NCBI RefSeq assembly: GCF_003688405.1
Contig: NZ_REFC01000014.1
Location: 483,625 to 547,624 of the forward strand
Length of the DNA stretch: 64,000 nt
From: Ulvibacter antarcticus
GTDB taxonomy: Bacteria; Bacteroidota; Bacteroidia; Flavobacteriales; Flavobacteriaceae
Reading direction: 5' to 3'
Both the position numbers and the translations under genes were made by a program. Below, piece by piece: positions 1 through 9,763 of this stretch. The stretch's first letter is position 1, and each line of letters starts with the position of its first letter. The notes beneath the pieces are model-generated. The model saw only the letters and a program-made list of their open reading frames with translations. It did no database searches and was not told where the DNA came from.

Positions 1-1786
1 TCATATTGCCATCTCGGGCGGCTCTATAATGTGGCGAAAGAATTTCGATACCATTCTCATTACAAACATCCTGAATATTTTGGTGTAGGTTCGAATAAAT
101 AACAGCCTGTTTATTGGCTTCACGAATATATGCGTTGATTTGATAAGCGACATAAAAGTCTTCCAAACTGGTTTGCAATACAAAGGGAGCGGGTTCTTTC
201 AATACTAGGTCGGTTCTTAAGGCAGCGTCGATCAAGGTTTGGTACATGTCTTTCCAGGGTACGTCGTAACCAATGGTCACAGTAGTGTGAATTATAAGCC
301 CTTTTTCAGGCGCATCACTACTATAGTTAATAGTATGACTGTTCATTACCGTTGAATTTGGGATAGAAATTATTTCATTCTTGATGGTTCGAACTCTGGT
401 GACTAGCGAGGATTTTTCTATTACATCTCCTACAACTTCACCAATCTTTACACGGTCTCCTATTCGGAATAACCGCATATAGGTTAAAACCAATCCTGCT
501 ATTAAATTAGATAGTGATCCTGCAGATCCGAAGGTGAATAAAAATCCTAAAAAGACCGAAATCCCTTGAAAAATAGGGGAGTCACTTCCAGGTAGGTAAG
601 GGAAAATAACCACAATCATAAACGCGACTACCAAAACCCGAACAATCTGATAGGTAGGGTTTGCCCAATCCGGGTAGAATCCGTTGAGATGTAAATTACC
701 TTTTGCAATCTCGTCTTTTAAAAACCGAATCCCCTTCAGAACATATCTAAAGACAAAAACTATCACAACAATAGTGATGAGGTTAGGTAAAAAATTCCAA
801 AAACTAACAAGGATGTTTTTAATTGGATTCAGAATATAACCAAATAAAGTATCGGCAAAATTTTGTGTCCAAGGGAAAAGGCCGAATAAGATTGGTAAGG
901 CAATATAAATGGCCAATAAAATAACAATCCATTTAAGTATTCTATTTACTAATAACAGTGCAGTTATCTGTCTTTTGGAATCAAATAAAGTGTAGTTTTT
1001 AAATTTGATTCCTTTGATGTATTTATTCTCTTGCTCCTGAATTTTTACCGCAGACCATTTAAATAGCCGAATTATATACTTGATAATAAGCCCAATGATG
1101 ATGATTACTAAAAACGCAAGCCCAATTCCCTTACCAATAGTAAAAAGGCTTGTTTCGCTTCGATATCTTGTTACAGATTCACCTATTATTGTTTTGTAGT
1201 TCTTTGCCAATCCATAAGTAGTATTGTCGTTCCAAAGAGCATCATTTTCAGAAACACTTAAAATGATGCGTTCGCCATACGTAATGTCGAAAGTGGTTTC
1301 TGCTTCAACCAATTTTAATGAATCGGCCGAAAATTCCAGAACTTCCGGTAGTCGTTTTATACGTCTGCTTATAGCATCTGCACGCTCCATAGGGGAAAAA
1401 CTCCCTAATTTATTATGTATTAAAAATAAGGTGTCGTTAAAAAATCCAGTTACGGGGTATCCCTTCGTACTCTTCTTTAGAGCTTCGATTTGCGATCTTC
1501 TCTGCTTAGTAAATTCTTCTTCTTGCTGATTGATTGATTGTAATTGTTCTTCGAGCTGCGCTCTTTTTGTCTCATCGGTAGATTGTAATGATACGATTTC
1601 CGCTTCCAGATTGACTTTTCGAATAGAATCAACAATTCGTTGTTTCTCCATATCCGACAACTTCTTTAAAAGCTGATCGTTACTAATGGTATCTGTAACG
1701 GTAGTGGTGCTATCTGTTTGCGCATACACAAACTGTGAGGTAAAAAAGAAAAAAACACTTATAAAGAGTAGTCTTAAAACTTTCAT
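1..1786 (-). CDS. MscS-family mechanosensitive channel (C-terminus off left edge)
   Basis: Small-conductance mechanosensitive channel of the inner membrane, releasing solutes on hypo-osmotic shock. About 595 residues are visible from the ATG at 1786; no stop is reached before base 1. Seen: an N-terminal signal peptide (about 23 residues ending VYAQ), a charged glutamine/glutamate-rich coiled-coil-like stretch (about 30-90), several hydrophobic segments, the glycine/alanine-rich pore helix around GSAGSLSNLIAG, then the MscS beta domain with IPNSTVMNSHTINYS and a C-terminal alpha/beta part ending SPHYRAARDGN. The long periplasmic N-terminal domain makes it a large MscS paralogue, unlike the 280-residue one at 47320-48162. 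Only a few residues are probably missing. Confidence 0.9.
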   Translation of the reverse strand, partial: MKVLRLLFISVFFFFTSQFVYAQTDSTTTVTDTISNDQLLKKLSDMEKQRIVDSIRKVNLEAEIVSLQSTDETKRAQLEEQLQSINQQEEEFTKQRRSQIEALKKSTKGYPVTGFFNDTLFLIHNKLGSFSPMERADAISRRIKRLPEVLEFSADSLKLVEAETTFDITYGERIILSVSENDALWNDNTTYGLAKNYKTIIGESVTRYRSETSLFTIGKGIGLAFLVIIIIGLIIKYIIRLFKWSAVKIQEQENKYIKGIKFKNYTLFDSKRQITALLLVNRILKWIVILLAIYIALPILFGLFPWTQNFADTLFGYILNPIKNILVSFWNFLPNLITIVVIVFVFRYVLKGIRFLKDEIAKGNLHLNGFYPDWANPTYQIVRVLVVAFMIVVIFPYLPGSDSPIFQGISVFLGFLFTFGSAGSLSNLIAGLVLTYMRLFRIGDRVKIGEVVGDVIEKSSLVTRVRTIKNEIISIPNSTVMNSHTINYSSDAPEKGLIIHTTVTIGYDVPWKDMYQTLIDAALRTDLVLKEPAPFVLQTSLEDFYVAYQINAYIREANKQAVIYSNLHQNIQDVCNENGIEILSPHYRAARDGNM

Positions 1787-1872
1787 TCGATTCTATTAAA
1801 TTCAGGCTAAAGTAGTTATTAAATAGAGAACTGATTTAATTTTAAAAATTAATTAACAATGATATTTTTCGG

Positions 1873-3489
1873 CTAAACCTCACTGTCTAAGGTATCTGTC
1901 ATTACGTAGTAACGCGGATCATCAATATTATGTTCGATAATGGTTTCAAATTCTGGATTCCACTTTAGTAGCAGCGTTTTACAATCTGGACTCAAATGCG
2001 TTAATTTCACTTCTTTCCCAAGGTCCATATATTTGTTTGCGATATTCCGAAGTGCCTCCACACCCGAATGATCACTAACTTTCGATTCCATAAAATCAAT
2101 TTCGACCCTTTCAGGATCAGTTTTTGGATCGAATTTCGTGTTGAAGTTTTGTACAGATCCGAAGAACAACGGCCCCCATACTGTATACACCTTAGTTCCA
2201 TCATCTTTAAGATGTTTTCGTGCTCGAATCATAGTTGCATTTTTCCAGGCAAAGACCAGTGCAGACATTATTACACCAGCGATTACAGCAATCGCAAGAT
2301 CCTGCCAAACAGTTATCGCCGAGACAGCAATCAATACAATAGCATCCGATAATGGTATTTTATGTAATATCCTAAAACTACTCCATGCGAAGGTGCCAAT
2401 TACTACCATAAACATTACACCAACTAAAGCTGCAATAGGTATTTGTTCGATTAGTGGTGCTCCAAATAGAATAAAACACAGTAAAGCTACTGCTGCTACT
2501 GCACCAGATAAACGACCTCGACCACCTGAATTAACATTAATAATTGATTGACCAATCATTGCACAACCACCCATACCTCCAAAAAGACCGTTGAGTATAT
2601 TTGCGCAACCCTGTGCAACACATTCACGGTTTCCGCTTCCACGGGTTTCGGTCATTTCGTCAATTAAGTTAAGAGTCATTAAGGATTCAATAAGTCCAAC
2701 TGCCGCCAATATAGAAGCAGTAGAAAATATGAGACCCCAATTTCCTTTTAAAGTATCTAATAGTCCAAAGATTTGACTTTGAAAAGAAGGAAGCCCTCCT
2801 TGTAATCCTGCACCTCCACCATCTTTTATAAATGATCCAACGGTGCTTACATCAACACCTCCAAATATGGTTACGGAAGCAACGACAACAATAGCTACAA
2901 GTGCTGCGGGTACTTTTTTAGTAAGCTTCGGAAGACCAAACATTATGCCCATCGTGAGTAAAACAAGTACGAGCATAATCCAAAGCTGAGTGCCTTGCAT
3001 ATACACTTGATTTCCATCTACATTTTCTTTGAAGAGTCCCAATTGCGATAAGAAAATCACAATCGCAAGTCCGTTTACAAATCCCATCATTACAGGATGC
3101 GGAATCAATCGAACAAATTTTCCTAAACGAAAAACTCCTGCAGCAATTTGAATAGCACCAACGAACAAAAGCGTTATAAATAGCCATTGAAGGCCTAAGT
3201 TTTCAATTGGAACGGCTAGCGCATCACCAACCTCGTTTCCTTTCTGAATCAAATGCACCATAACAACAGCCATAGCTCCTGTTGCCCCTGAGATCATTCC
3301 AGGACGACCACCAAATAAAGATGTGATTATTCCCATCATAAAAGCGCCGTATAAACCAACTAAAGGGTCTATCCCCGCCACAAAGGCAAAGGCTACAGCT
3401 TCCGGTATTAACGCCAATGCTACTGTTAATCCGGAAAGTATATCGTTTTTTGGATTCTGAGTGAAATTCTTGATCGTTTTCTGCAACAT
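1873..3489 (-). CDS. SulP-family inorganic anion transporter with STAS domain
   Basis: Inner-membrane transporter of the SulP/SLC26 family (sulfate, bicarbonate or similar anions). The 538-residue length is normal for the family. Seen: a transmembrane domain of 10 or more hydrophobic segments over residues 15-420, beginning with the typical GLTVALALIPEAVAFAFVAG and PLVGLYGAF, then a C-terminal STAS domain (about 430-530) carrying DHSGVEAL, the position of the STAS phosphorylation/nucleotide loop. No carbonic anhydrase gene is adjacent, so the substrate cannot be assigned; many marine flavobacterial SulP proteins are proposed bicarbonate importers. It stands alone between the MscS gene and the M14 peptidase, all on the minus strand. 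Confidence 0.9.
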   Translation of the reverse strand: MLQKTIKNFTQNPKNDILSGLTVALALIPEAVAFAFVAGIDPLVGLYGAFMMGIITSLFGGRPGMISGATGAMAVVMVHLIQKGNEVGDALAVPIENLGLQWLFITLLFVGAIQIAAGVFRLGKFVRLIPHPVMMGFVNGLAIVIFLSQLGLFKENVDGNQVYMQGTQLWIMLVLVLLTMGIMFGLPKLTKKVPAALVAIVVVASVTIFGGVDVSTVGSFIKDGGGAGLQGGLPSFQSQIFGLLDTLKGNWGLIFSTASILAAVGLIESLMTLNLIDEMTETRGSGNRECVAQGCANILNGLFGGMGGCAMIGQSIINVNSGGRGRLSGAVAAVALLCFILFGAPLIEQIPIAALVGVMFMVVIGTFAWSSFRILHKIPLSDAIVLIAVSAITVWQDLAIAVIAGVIMSALVFAWKNATMIRARKHLKDDGTKVYTVWGPLFFGSVQNFNTKFDPKTDPERVEIDFMESKVSDHSGVEALRNIANKYMDLGKEVKLTHLSPDCKTLLLKWNPEFETIIEHNIDDPRYYVMTDTLDSEV

Positions 3490-3597
3490 AGTTTTCGCTT
3501 AAAAAGCCGCAAAGATATGATTTTCAGAACTAGTGGCCCCTAAAAAATATGGCTTAGTTTGATTGGGAAAATTAGCTAAGAATAAAGCAACATGGAG

Positions 3598-6120
3598 CTA
3601 CATTTCATTTCCGAAGAAAATAGCATTCATCAGCAATTTATTAGTGCCATACCAAAATGCTCTAAAATTAGTGTTGTCTGTAAAATAAATAATACGCCCT
3701 TTCCCCATTCTTCCTGTTTTAAAAGGCACTGTATTTCCAAGTTCTTTCAAATTGACTTGAGAAATATAACCACTTAACAAGGGGTTGTCGGTGTATTGAA
3801 TTGGGTTATTGTAACTTGTTTTGTCGGCTTCCACAAAAAGTGTAGTATTTCTGAAAATCGGTAAAGTTTCATTTTTATACCCAAAAGCAATGGGGTGGGA
3901 GCGATCCAGTTTTGTTTCAAAAATTGCACCTCCAATTACTTTTGCACCCGAAAACGCCCGTTTTTGCTCAAAAGTGATATTTCTTGCAGTATCTTTTAAG
4001 GTTTTAAATGGAATTTTTAGCATTTTAGTTTTATCAAGCCATTTTCCCGCATTCCTATAGGCTATTAATGTACCTCCGTTCTGCACCCAACTTTTTAAAT
4101 CCTTGACGATTTCATCGCCTAACTCACTTCCAGACGTGCTAGGAACTATAATATCGGTGTACCGACTTAAATCGGCACGGGCCAAGTCTTTAGTGTCCAA
4201 TTTTGTAAGTAAAATATCGTATCGCTGATCAAATAAATGCCACATTTCTCCGGCATCATAGCTGTTAATTCCCTCGCCAACCAGCATTGCAACTTTAGGA
4301 AGTTCTAGTGCTTTAAATTTACTACTGCCCAGATCAATCCCTTGATTAAGTCCTGTAGCAACACTATGAATTTTCACATTTGTTTCTTTTGTTACTTCGG
4401 AAAGAAAAGCATGCAAGTCTGAAGCCGATAATTCCTGATTCCGCACCGGAATTAGAATGGTGCCGTAGTCGTAGTTTTTATTTCCTGCTGAAAATGCCGA
4501 CATGCCCACCTTGGCTCTAAGTCCTTTTTGAAGGATCATTTGAAGCGCTTTCGGACTATAATATTCATGCCATTCCATTAGATAAGCATAATTGGATTGG
4601 GTGGGAATGGTTGATTGTGGCTTTTGTAAATCTGTGATTTTATCTCCGGCCTTACTCATAGTCCCGGATTCATCATAATCGAGGTTAAATGCTAGTGGAA
4701 ACGTCCATGCACTAATGTCGTAGAAGAGACTATCTCTAAACTGTGTTCGTTTTTCAAACATGGCATTGATCAATCTATGTTGTCGTTGGTTCTTCGGAAT
4801 AACATAACTATATCCTTTTTTAAAGTTTTTTCCATTAGAAGAGAAATTTTCTTTCAATTCATGGATTTCAATCTTATGCCTCTGAAGTATTTCAGCTAAA
4901 TGATAAGCCTTAGAGGCATCTTTTTCATCTCCAAAAATAATGGCACCTCCCGAGCTTCCTTCATTTCGGGCTTCGGAATAAAACTTACGTTGATAGTCCA
5001 AGAGCTCTTTTCTCATTGAAACGGCAGCTTCAAGAGTAGAGAGTGCTGCAGTACATTGATTGCGGATAGTAAAAGGAAATGTTAAGATTCCATTCTTGCT
5101 TTCCTGAGCATGCCCGCGAGACGAGGCTTGTTCAAATAGAATACCAATACTTCCATTGATATCAGGAAAGGTGGAGCCTTTACCATAGTAGAAATCGTCG
5201 AAATCCTCTTCAGAATAATACAAACTACCAATCTTATCGAAGGCCTGGGCATGAAATTTACCAATTGCCACGGTCAAGTCTTGATTTTTTTGTGGTGTTA
5301 ACGGATGAGTTCGTGAAGGAATTCCCGGTTGAAAAAAGAAACTTGAATTCGTACCCATTTCATGATGATCGGTTAGAATATTAGGATACCAATTATGAAA
5401 GGTCTCAATACGGGCCCGACTTTCAGGAAGTTGTACAGGTAGCCAATCGCGGTTCATATCGAACCAATAGTGGTTAGTTCGTCCTCCAGGCCAGACTTCA
5501 TCGTACTCACGGTCGTTGGGATCGGGATTTATGTTTTTACTTTTATTGGAATTTGCCCAATACGCGAACCTTTGCAAACCGTCAGGATTGAGAGAAGGGT
5601 CAAAAAGTATCACAGTGTTGTCAAGTAGTTCGTCAATTTTCGGGCCTTGGGCTGCCGCCAAGTAGTAAGCCACAGCGAGAGCAGCATTGGAGCCGCTGGG
5701 TTCATTTCCATGAATCGAGAAACCTTGATACACTACAACAGGCATAGAATTCGTATCGAGATTTGAAGGATTTTTCTCTGTTAGTTCGAGATGAGATTGT
5801 CGGATCGATTCGAGATTGCTGTGATTTTTAGGACTTGTAATGGTTAATAATATCAAAGGACGACCTTCGAACGTTGTTCCTCTATCTTCAATACTAATAC
5901 GATCACTAGCCTCGGCAAGTGCATACATATATTGTAAAAGCTTATCATGTGTAATATGCCAATCACCAACTTCATGTCTTATAATACTTTTTGGCGTGGG
6001 CGTTTTGTCATTGTAGGTGATATTTTGTGGTAAATAATAAGACAGATCGACCTTAAAATCCTGAGCTGCTGTTAGAAAGTAAGAAAGTAAAAAGCTTAGG
6101 TAAAGAAGGGTTCTCATCAT
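3598..6120 (-). CDS. M14-family zinc carboxypeptidase, secreted
   Basis: Large (about 840 residues) secreted metallocarboxypeptidase that would trim C-terminal residues from peptides outside the cytoplasm. I start it at the ATG at 6120 because residues then begin MMRTLLYLSFLLSYF and form a clean signal peptide ending AAQ; the upstream in-frame ATG at 6168 adds a non-signal leader inside a terminator hairpin. Zinc-site motifs seen: HGNEPSG (HxxE) near residue 155 and the later His in LTDHHEMG; GILFEQASSRGHAQ carries the likely catalytic Glu. The C-terminal half resembles the Rossmann-like glutamine-amidotransferase-type domain common in Bacteroidota M14 proteins and may bind rather than cleave. 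Substrate unknown. Confidence 0.88.
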   Translation of the reverse strand: MMRTLLYLSFLLSYFLTAAQDFKVDLSYYLPQNITYNDKTPTPKSIIRHEVGDWHITHDKLLQYMYALAEASDRISIEDRGTTFEGRPLILLTITSPKNHSNLESIRQSHLELTEKNPSNLDTNSMPVVVYQGFSIHGNEPSGSNAALAVAYYLAAAQGPKIDELLDNTVILFDPSLNPDGLQRFAYWANSNKSKNINPDPNDREYDEVWPGGRTNHYWFDMNRDWLPVQLPESRARIETFHNWYPNILTDHHEMGTNSSFFFQPGIPSRTHPLTPQKNQDLTVAIGKFHAQAFDKIGSLYYSEEDFDDFYYGKGSTFPDINGSIGILFEQASSRGHAQESKNGILTFPFTIRNQCTAALSTLEAAVSMRKELLDYQRKFYSEARNEGSSGGAIIFGDEKDASKAYHLAEILQRHKIEIHELKENFSSNGKNFKKGYSYVIPKNQRQHRLINAMFEKRTQFRDSLFYDISAWTFPLAFNLDYDESGTMSKAGDKITDLQKPQSTIPTQSNYAYLMEWHEYYSPKALQMILQKGLRAKVGMSAFSAGNKNYDYGTILIPVRNQELSASDLHAFLSEVTKETNVKIHSVATGLNQGIDLGSSKFKALELPKVAMLVGEGINSYDAGEMWHLFDQRYDILLTKLDTKDLARADLSRYTDIIVPSTSGSELGDEIVKDLKSWVQNGGTLIAYRNAGKWLDKTKMLKIPFKTLKDTARNITFEQKRAFSGAKVIGGAIFETKLDRSHPIAFGYKNETLPIFRNTTLFVEADKTSYNNPIQYTDNPLLSGYISQVNLKELGNTVPFKTGRMGKGRIIYFTDNTNFRAFWYGTNKLLMNAIFFGNEM

Positions 6121-6156
6121 TTTGTTTTTATTGCGACCTAAATATAAAAAATAAAA

Positions 6157-6185
6157 AACCGTTCCCAAGAGTATTGAGAACGGTT
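6157..6185 (-). terminator. Rho-independent terminator of the DUF3276 gene
   Basis: Inverted repeat AACCGTTC (6157-6164) with GAACGGTT (6178-6185) and partly pairing inner bases, followed on the minus strand by a T-rich run. It lies just after the DUF3276 stop and before the M14 peptidase start, separating the two transcripts. Confidence 0.8.
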
Positions 6186-6217
6186 CTGCAAATAGTTAAT
6201 TTTGGTTGGTTTAACTA

Positions 6218-6607
6218 TTAAATATCGTCGAAACTTACATCTGTAAAGCTTGAAGTTGAAGGCTCGTCGTTTTCCGTACTGACTTCAGATGGAGTCATAT
6301 CAGATTCTTTTTTGAAATCTTTTTGATGACGTTCGCTAATTACCTCGTCTCCTTTTTCATCAATAATATATTGAATCATTTCGTTCAAGCTATCTTGAAA
6401 TTCTGAAAAATCCTCTTTATAGAGATAAATCTTGTGTTTTTTATAATGAAATGAGCCGTCGTCGTTTGTGAACTTCTTACTCTCAGTGATGGTTAGATAA
6501 TAATCACCTGCTTTAGTAGATCGCACATCAAAAAAATAGGTGCGTCTTCCTGCTCGCATTACCTTAGAAAATATCTCTTCTTGCTCCATTGAATACTGCT
6601 CACTCAT
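6218..6607 (-). CDS. DUF3276 / PUR-domain protein
   Basis: Small (129-residue) cytoplasmic protein of the DUF3276 family, the Bacteroidota relatives of eukaryotic PUR-alpha, believed to bind single-stranded nucleic acid. Seen: the core from residue 10 to 95 with the hallmark GRRTYFFDVRSTKAGDYYLT and HKIYLYKEDF, then an acidic Ser/Thr-rich tail (about 100-129) likely to be disordered. Length fits the family. It is monocistronic: a terminator follows at 6157-6185, and about 65 bp separate it from the ABC transporter stop upstream. Its precise cellular role is not known. Confidence 0.88.
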   Translation of the reverse strand: MSEQYSMEQEEIFSKVMRAGRRTYFFDVRSTKAGDYYLTITESKKFTNDDGSFHYKKHKIYLYKEDFSEFQDSLNEMIQYIIDEKGDEVISERHQKDFKKESDMTPSEVSTENDEPSTSSFTDVSFDDI

Positions 6608-6671
6608 AGTTTTAATTTATTTATAGCGTTGCTCAAAAATCTAAAAAAAAACCAAATATGGCAACTTTAAC

Positions 6672-8426
6672 TTAAATTTCTTTTTCTGAAAGTTGTTTTA
6701 TGTAAAGCTCTTTGTAATAGCCATCTACGTTTACAAGCTCATTATGAGTGCCTTGCTGAATGATTTTTCCTTCTTCTAACACTATAATCTTGTCCGCATT
6801 TTTGGCTGAAGATATCCGGTGACTTACTATTATCGTTGTTTTATTCTGTGAGATGCGGTGTAAATTTTGTAGGATTTCTTCCTCTGTCTCGGTATCTACC
6901 GCCGATAAACAATCGTCAAATAACAAAATCTGTGGGTTTTTAATAACAGCTCTTGCGATAGATACTCGCTGTTTTTGGCCTCCACTAAGTGTGATACCTC
7001 TTTCTCCTAATATAGTATCATAACCTTTACTAAAACCTTCAATATTCTTATGTACTGAAGCAAGTTTAGCGGCTTCAATTACCTCCTTTTCGGAGGCCGC
7101 TTCCTTACCAAATTTTATATTATTACTAATCGTATCACTAAAAAGAAAAGCATCTTGAGGAACGTAACCAATACTATATCTTAAATCCCGTAGATTCAAA
7201 TCCGTTATTTTTGCGTCGTCTATTGTCAATTGTCCTTCTTCAACATCATATAAACGTCCTATGAGTTCAAGGATGGTTGATTTCCCCGATCCTGTATTTC
7301 CGATGATTGATAAAGTTTCGCCTGGTTTAACTTCAAATGAAACATTTTTTAAAGCCGTGATATTGGTGTCGGTATATGTGAATGACAAGTCTTTAAAGGC
7401 TATTCTACCATTAATAGGGGTGCTTTTATCCACAGTATTTTTAATAGCGGGTTCTTCCATTAAAAATTCATTGATCCGTTTTTGGGAAGCCGCTGCCTGT
7501 TGTATCATTGAGGTCACCCAACCAACTACTGCTACAGGCCAAGTAAGCATATTTACATAGATAAGAAATTCAACGATGGTTCCAAAGTCGATTTTATCTT
7601 CCATAAACTGGTTGCCGCCTACATATATAACCATCAGGTTACTGGCGCCAATAAGCAACATCATTAGTGGGAAGAACAGCGCTTGTACTTTCGCTAAATC
7701 AATATTTTTTTCTTTACTGCCTTTGGCGAGTTCTGCAAATTCAATGTTAGTTCGGCCTTCAATTCCGTAAGCCTTTATCACCGCTATCCCACTAAAACTT
7801 TCCTGTGTAAATGATGTGAGTTTAGATAAATATTGCTGTACCACGGTGCTGCGTTTATGAATTGCAACACTTAGTCTATACACTGCGATCGACAAAACAG
7901 GTAAGGGTGCAATTGCATAGAGGGTGAGTACGGGAGCTGTATAAAACATATAGCTTATAACCACAATAAACAGAGTTACAGTGGTGACACTATACATGAT
8001 TGCCGGTCCGGCGTACATACGTACCTTCGAAACGTCCTCACTAATTCTATTCATAAGATCTCCCGTTCGATTGTTTTTATAAAAACCGAGAGAGAGCCTT
8101 TCATACTGTTTGAAAATTTCATTCTTTAAGTCGAATTCAATATAACGGGAAACGACGATTATTGCTTGTCGCATTAAAAATGTAAAGAAGGCGGCAAGAA
8201 TTGTTGTACCTAAAATGAGAAGAATATTGGTTAACAATTCTGATTTTACATACGCAAGATCCGTTAATTCACCATTGATGTATTTTTCTACAATATCTGT
8301 AGAGTCACCAATAAATTTAGGTGTGAGTAAAGCAAATATCCTTGCGATAATTGTAATAAGTAATCCAAAAATCAAACGACCTCTATACTTATAAAAATAG
8401 CGGTTAAGATACTGGAGTTCTTTCAT
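6672..8426 (-). CDS. ABC exporter, fused permease and ATPase (MsbA-like)
   Basis: A 584-residue half-transporter of the lipid/multidrug exporter type, acting as a homodimer or heterodimer in the inner membrane. Seen: a transmembrane domain with six hydrophobic helices (residues 15-310), then the nucleotide-binding domain with Walker A GNTGSGKST (about 378), signature LSGGQ (about 480), Walker B ILLFDDCLSAVD and the switch His in IIVSHR. All catalytic motifs look intact. Substrate cannot be told from sequence. Divergently transcribed from the leucine dehydrogenase gene at 8542; the 115-bp gap holds both promoters. Confidence 0.92.
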   Translation of the reverse strand: MKELQYLNRYFYKYRGRLIFGLLITIIARIFALLTPKFIGDSTDIVEKYINGELTDLAYVKSELLTNILLILGTTILAAFFTFLMRQAIIVVSRYIEFDLKNEIFKQYERLSLGFYKNNRTGDLMNRISEDVSKVRMYAGPAIMYSVTTVTLFIVVISYMFYTAPVLTLYAIAPLPVLSIAVYRLSVAIHKRSTVVQQYLSKLTSFTQESFSGIAVIKAYGIEGRTNIEFAELAKGSKEKNIDLAKVQALFFPLMMLLIGASNLMVIYVGGNQFMEDKIDFGTIVEFLIYVNMLTWPVAVVGWVTSMIQQAAASQKRINEFLMEEPAIKNTVDKSTPINGRIAFKDLSFTYTDTNITALKNVSFEVKPGETLSIIGNTGSGKSTILELIGRLYDVEEGQLTIDDAKITDLNLRDLRYSIGYVPQDAFLFSDTISNNIKFGKEAASEKEVIEAAKLASVHKNIEGFSKGYDTILGERGITLSGGQKQRVSIARAVIKNPQILLFDDCLSAVDTETEEEILQNLHRISQNKTTIIVSHRISSAKNADKIIVLEEGKIIQQGTHNELVNVDGYYKELYIKQLSEKEI

Positions 8427-8474
8427 TTATTACTAAAATTTTATTAACAAATTCTTAATTTAACAACAATTATT

Positions 8475-8505
8475 TTGCAGTATTGTTAGTTAACCACTAT
8501 TTTTG
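8475..8505 (+). promoter_or_regulatory. Bacteroidota-type promoter of the leucine dehydrogenase gene
   Basis: A -33 TTG (8475-8477) and a -7 box TATTTTTG (8498-8505, TAnnTTTG consensus) are separated by 20 bp, the spacing expected for the Bacteroidota primary sigma factor. The start codon is 36 bp downstream. Confidence 0.55.
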
Positions 8506-8541
8506 CCAGTCCTTTTTAAGGAATCCTAAATTTATCATACT

Positions 8542-9639
8542 ATGCAGACAGAAATAATGACTCCAAATGAATTAAAGAAATTCGATCCGGTTTTTGGACA
8601 ATTATCTTTTGATAATCACGAGCAAATCGTTTTTTGCAACGACAAAGATACAGGTTTAAAAGCAATAATTGGAATACACAATACAGTATTGGGACCTGCA
8701 TTGGGAGGCACACGAATGTGGCAATATAACAGTGAATGGGAAGCGCTAAATGATGTATTAAGACTATCGCGCGGGATGACTTTTAAATCGGCCGTTACCG
8801 GACTTAATCTGGGAGGTGGAAAGGCTGTCATAATAGGAAATGCTAAAACGCAAAAAACTCCTGAATTAATGCTTCGTTTTGGTGAGTTTGTGCATTCGCT
8901 TAGTGGAAGATATATCACAGCTGAAGATGTCGGGATGGAAACTAAGGATATGGATCTTGTGCGTACTGTAACTCCTTTTGTTACGGGTATTTCTGAAGAA
9001 ATTGGTGGTTCGGGAAATCCTTCACCAATTACAGCTTACGGTGTGTTTATGGGAATGAAGGCTGCGGCTAAATTCGCTTATGGAAGCGATGTGCTTGAAG
9101 ACAAGGTCGTATATGTACAAGGAATTGGAAATGTAGGTGAAGCATTAGTTGAAAATCTTACTAACGAAGGTGCTAAAATCTATATTTCAGATATAAATAG
9201 AGAGCGACTAGAAGAAGTTCGAGACAAATATAGTGTTACTATTTATGAAGGGAATAATCTCTATGCTGAGAAAATGGACATTTATGCTCCATGTGCTTTA
9301 GGCGCAACTGTGAATGATGAAACTATTAATCAAATAACCGCTAAGGTTATTGCAGGAGCCGCTAACAACCAATTAGCTGATGAAAATAAACATGGGATGC
9401 TATTGCGAGAAAAAGGCATCGTGTATGCTCCCGATTTCTTGATCAACGCCGGTGGGATAATTAATGTTTACGCGGAATTAGAAAATTACGGCCGACAAGA
9501 AATTATTCGAAAAACTGAAAATATTTACAATACTACTCTGGAGATTTTGACCAACGCAGAGGCGGGGAATATGACCACGCATCAAGCGGCTTTGGCAGTT
9601 GCACAAGCGAGAATTGACTCAAGGAAGAAAGAAAAATAG
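8542..9639 (+). CDS. Glu/Leu/Phe/Val dehydrogenase, leucine dehydrogenase type
   Basis: Cytoplasmic NAD-dependent oxidative deaminase of branched-chain amino acids (leucine to 2-oxoisocaproate). The 365-residue length matches leucine dehydrogenases and is shorter than glutamate dehydrogenases. Seen: catalytic-domain motif GLNLGGGKAVI with the essential Lys (about 95), ALGGTRMW substrate-side loop, Rossmann NAD motif GIGNVGEAL (about 193), and the conserved INAGGIINVYAELE near residue 300. A HMG-CoA lyase, a later step of leucine catabolism, is encoded at 14686 but not in the same operon. Substrate preference between Leu, Val and Phe is inferred from length and motif only. Confidence 0.9.
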   Translation: MQTEIMTPNELKKFDPVFGQLSFDNHEQIVFCNDKDTGLKAIIGIHNTVLGPALGGTRMWQYNSEWEALNDVLRLSRGMTFKSAVTGLNLGGGKAVIIGNAKTQKTPELMLRFGEFVHSLSGRYITAEDVGMETKDMDLVRTVTPFVTGISEEIGGSGNPSPITAYGVFMGMKAAAKFAYGSDVLEDKVVYVQGIGNVGEALVENLTNEGAKIYISDINRERLEEVRDKYSVTIYEGNNLYAEKMDIYAPCALGATVNDETINQITAKVIAGAANNQLADENKHGMLLREKGIVYAPDFLINAGGIINVYAELENYGRQEIIRKTENIYNTTLEILTNAEAGNMTTHQAALAVAQARIDSRKKEK

Positions 9640-9659
9640 TTTTCAATTTTTTAAAAGTA

Positions 9660-9667
9660 TATCTTTG
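9660..9667 (+). promoter_or_regulatory. -7 promoter box upstream of nusB
   Basis: TATCTTTG matches TAnnTTTG. No well-placed TTG -33 element was seen. A leader of about 90 bp precedes nusB. Confidence 0.4.
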
Positions 9668-9763
9668 CAATGCATATGTGAATAGCTGTGCGTTTTGGTT
9701 ATTCCGCGTGAAGCGGAATTGCTTTATTTGTTGTTAAATTTCAGAAATAAGTTCTTTTAAAAT

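Noticed and set aside
6121..6168. Upstream start (6168) for the M14 peptidase
   Set aside because: It would place the N-terminus inside the terminator hairpin and spoil the signal peptide that starts at 6120.
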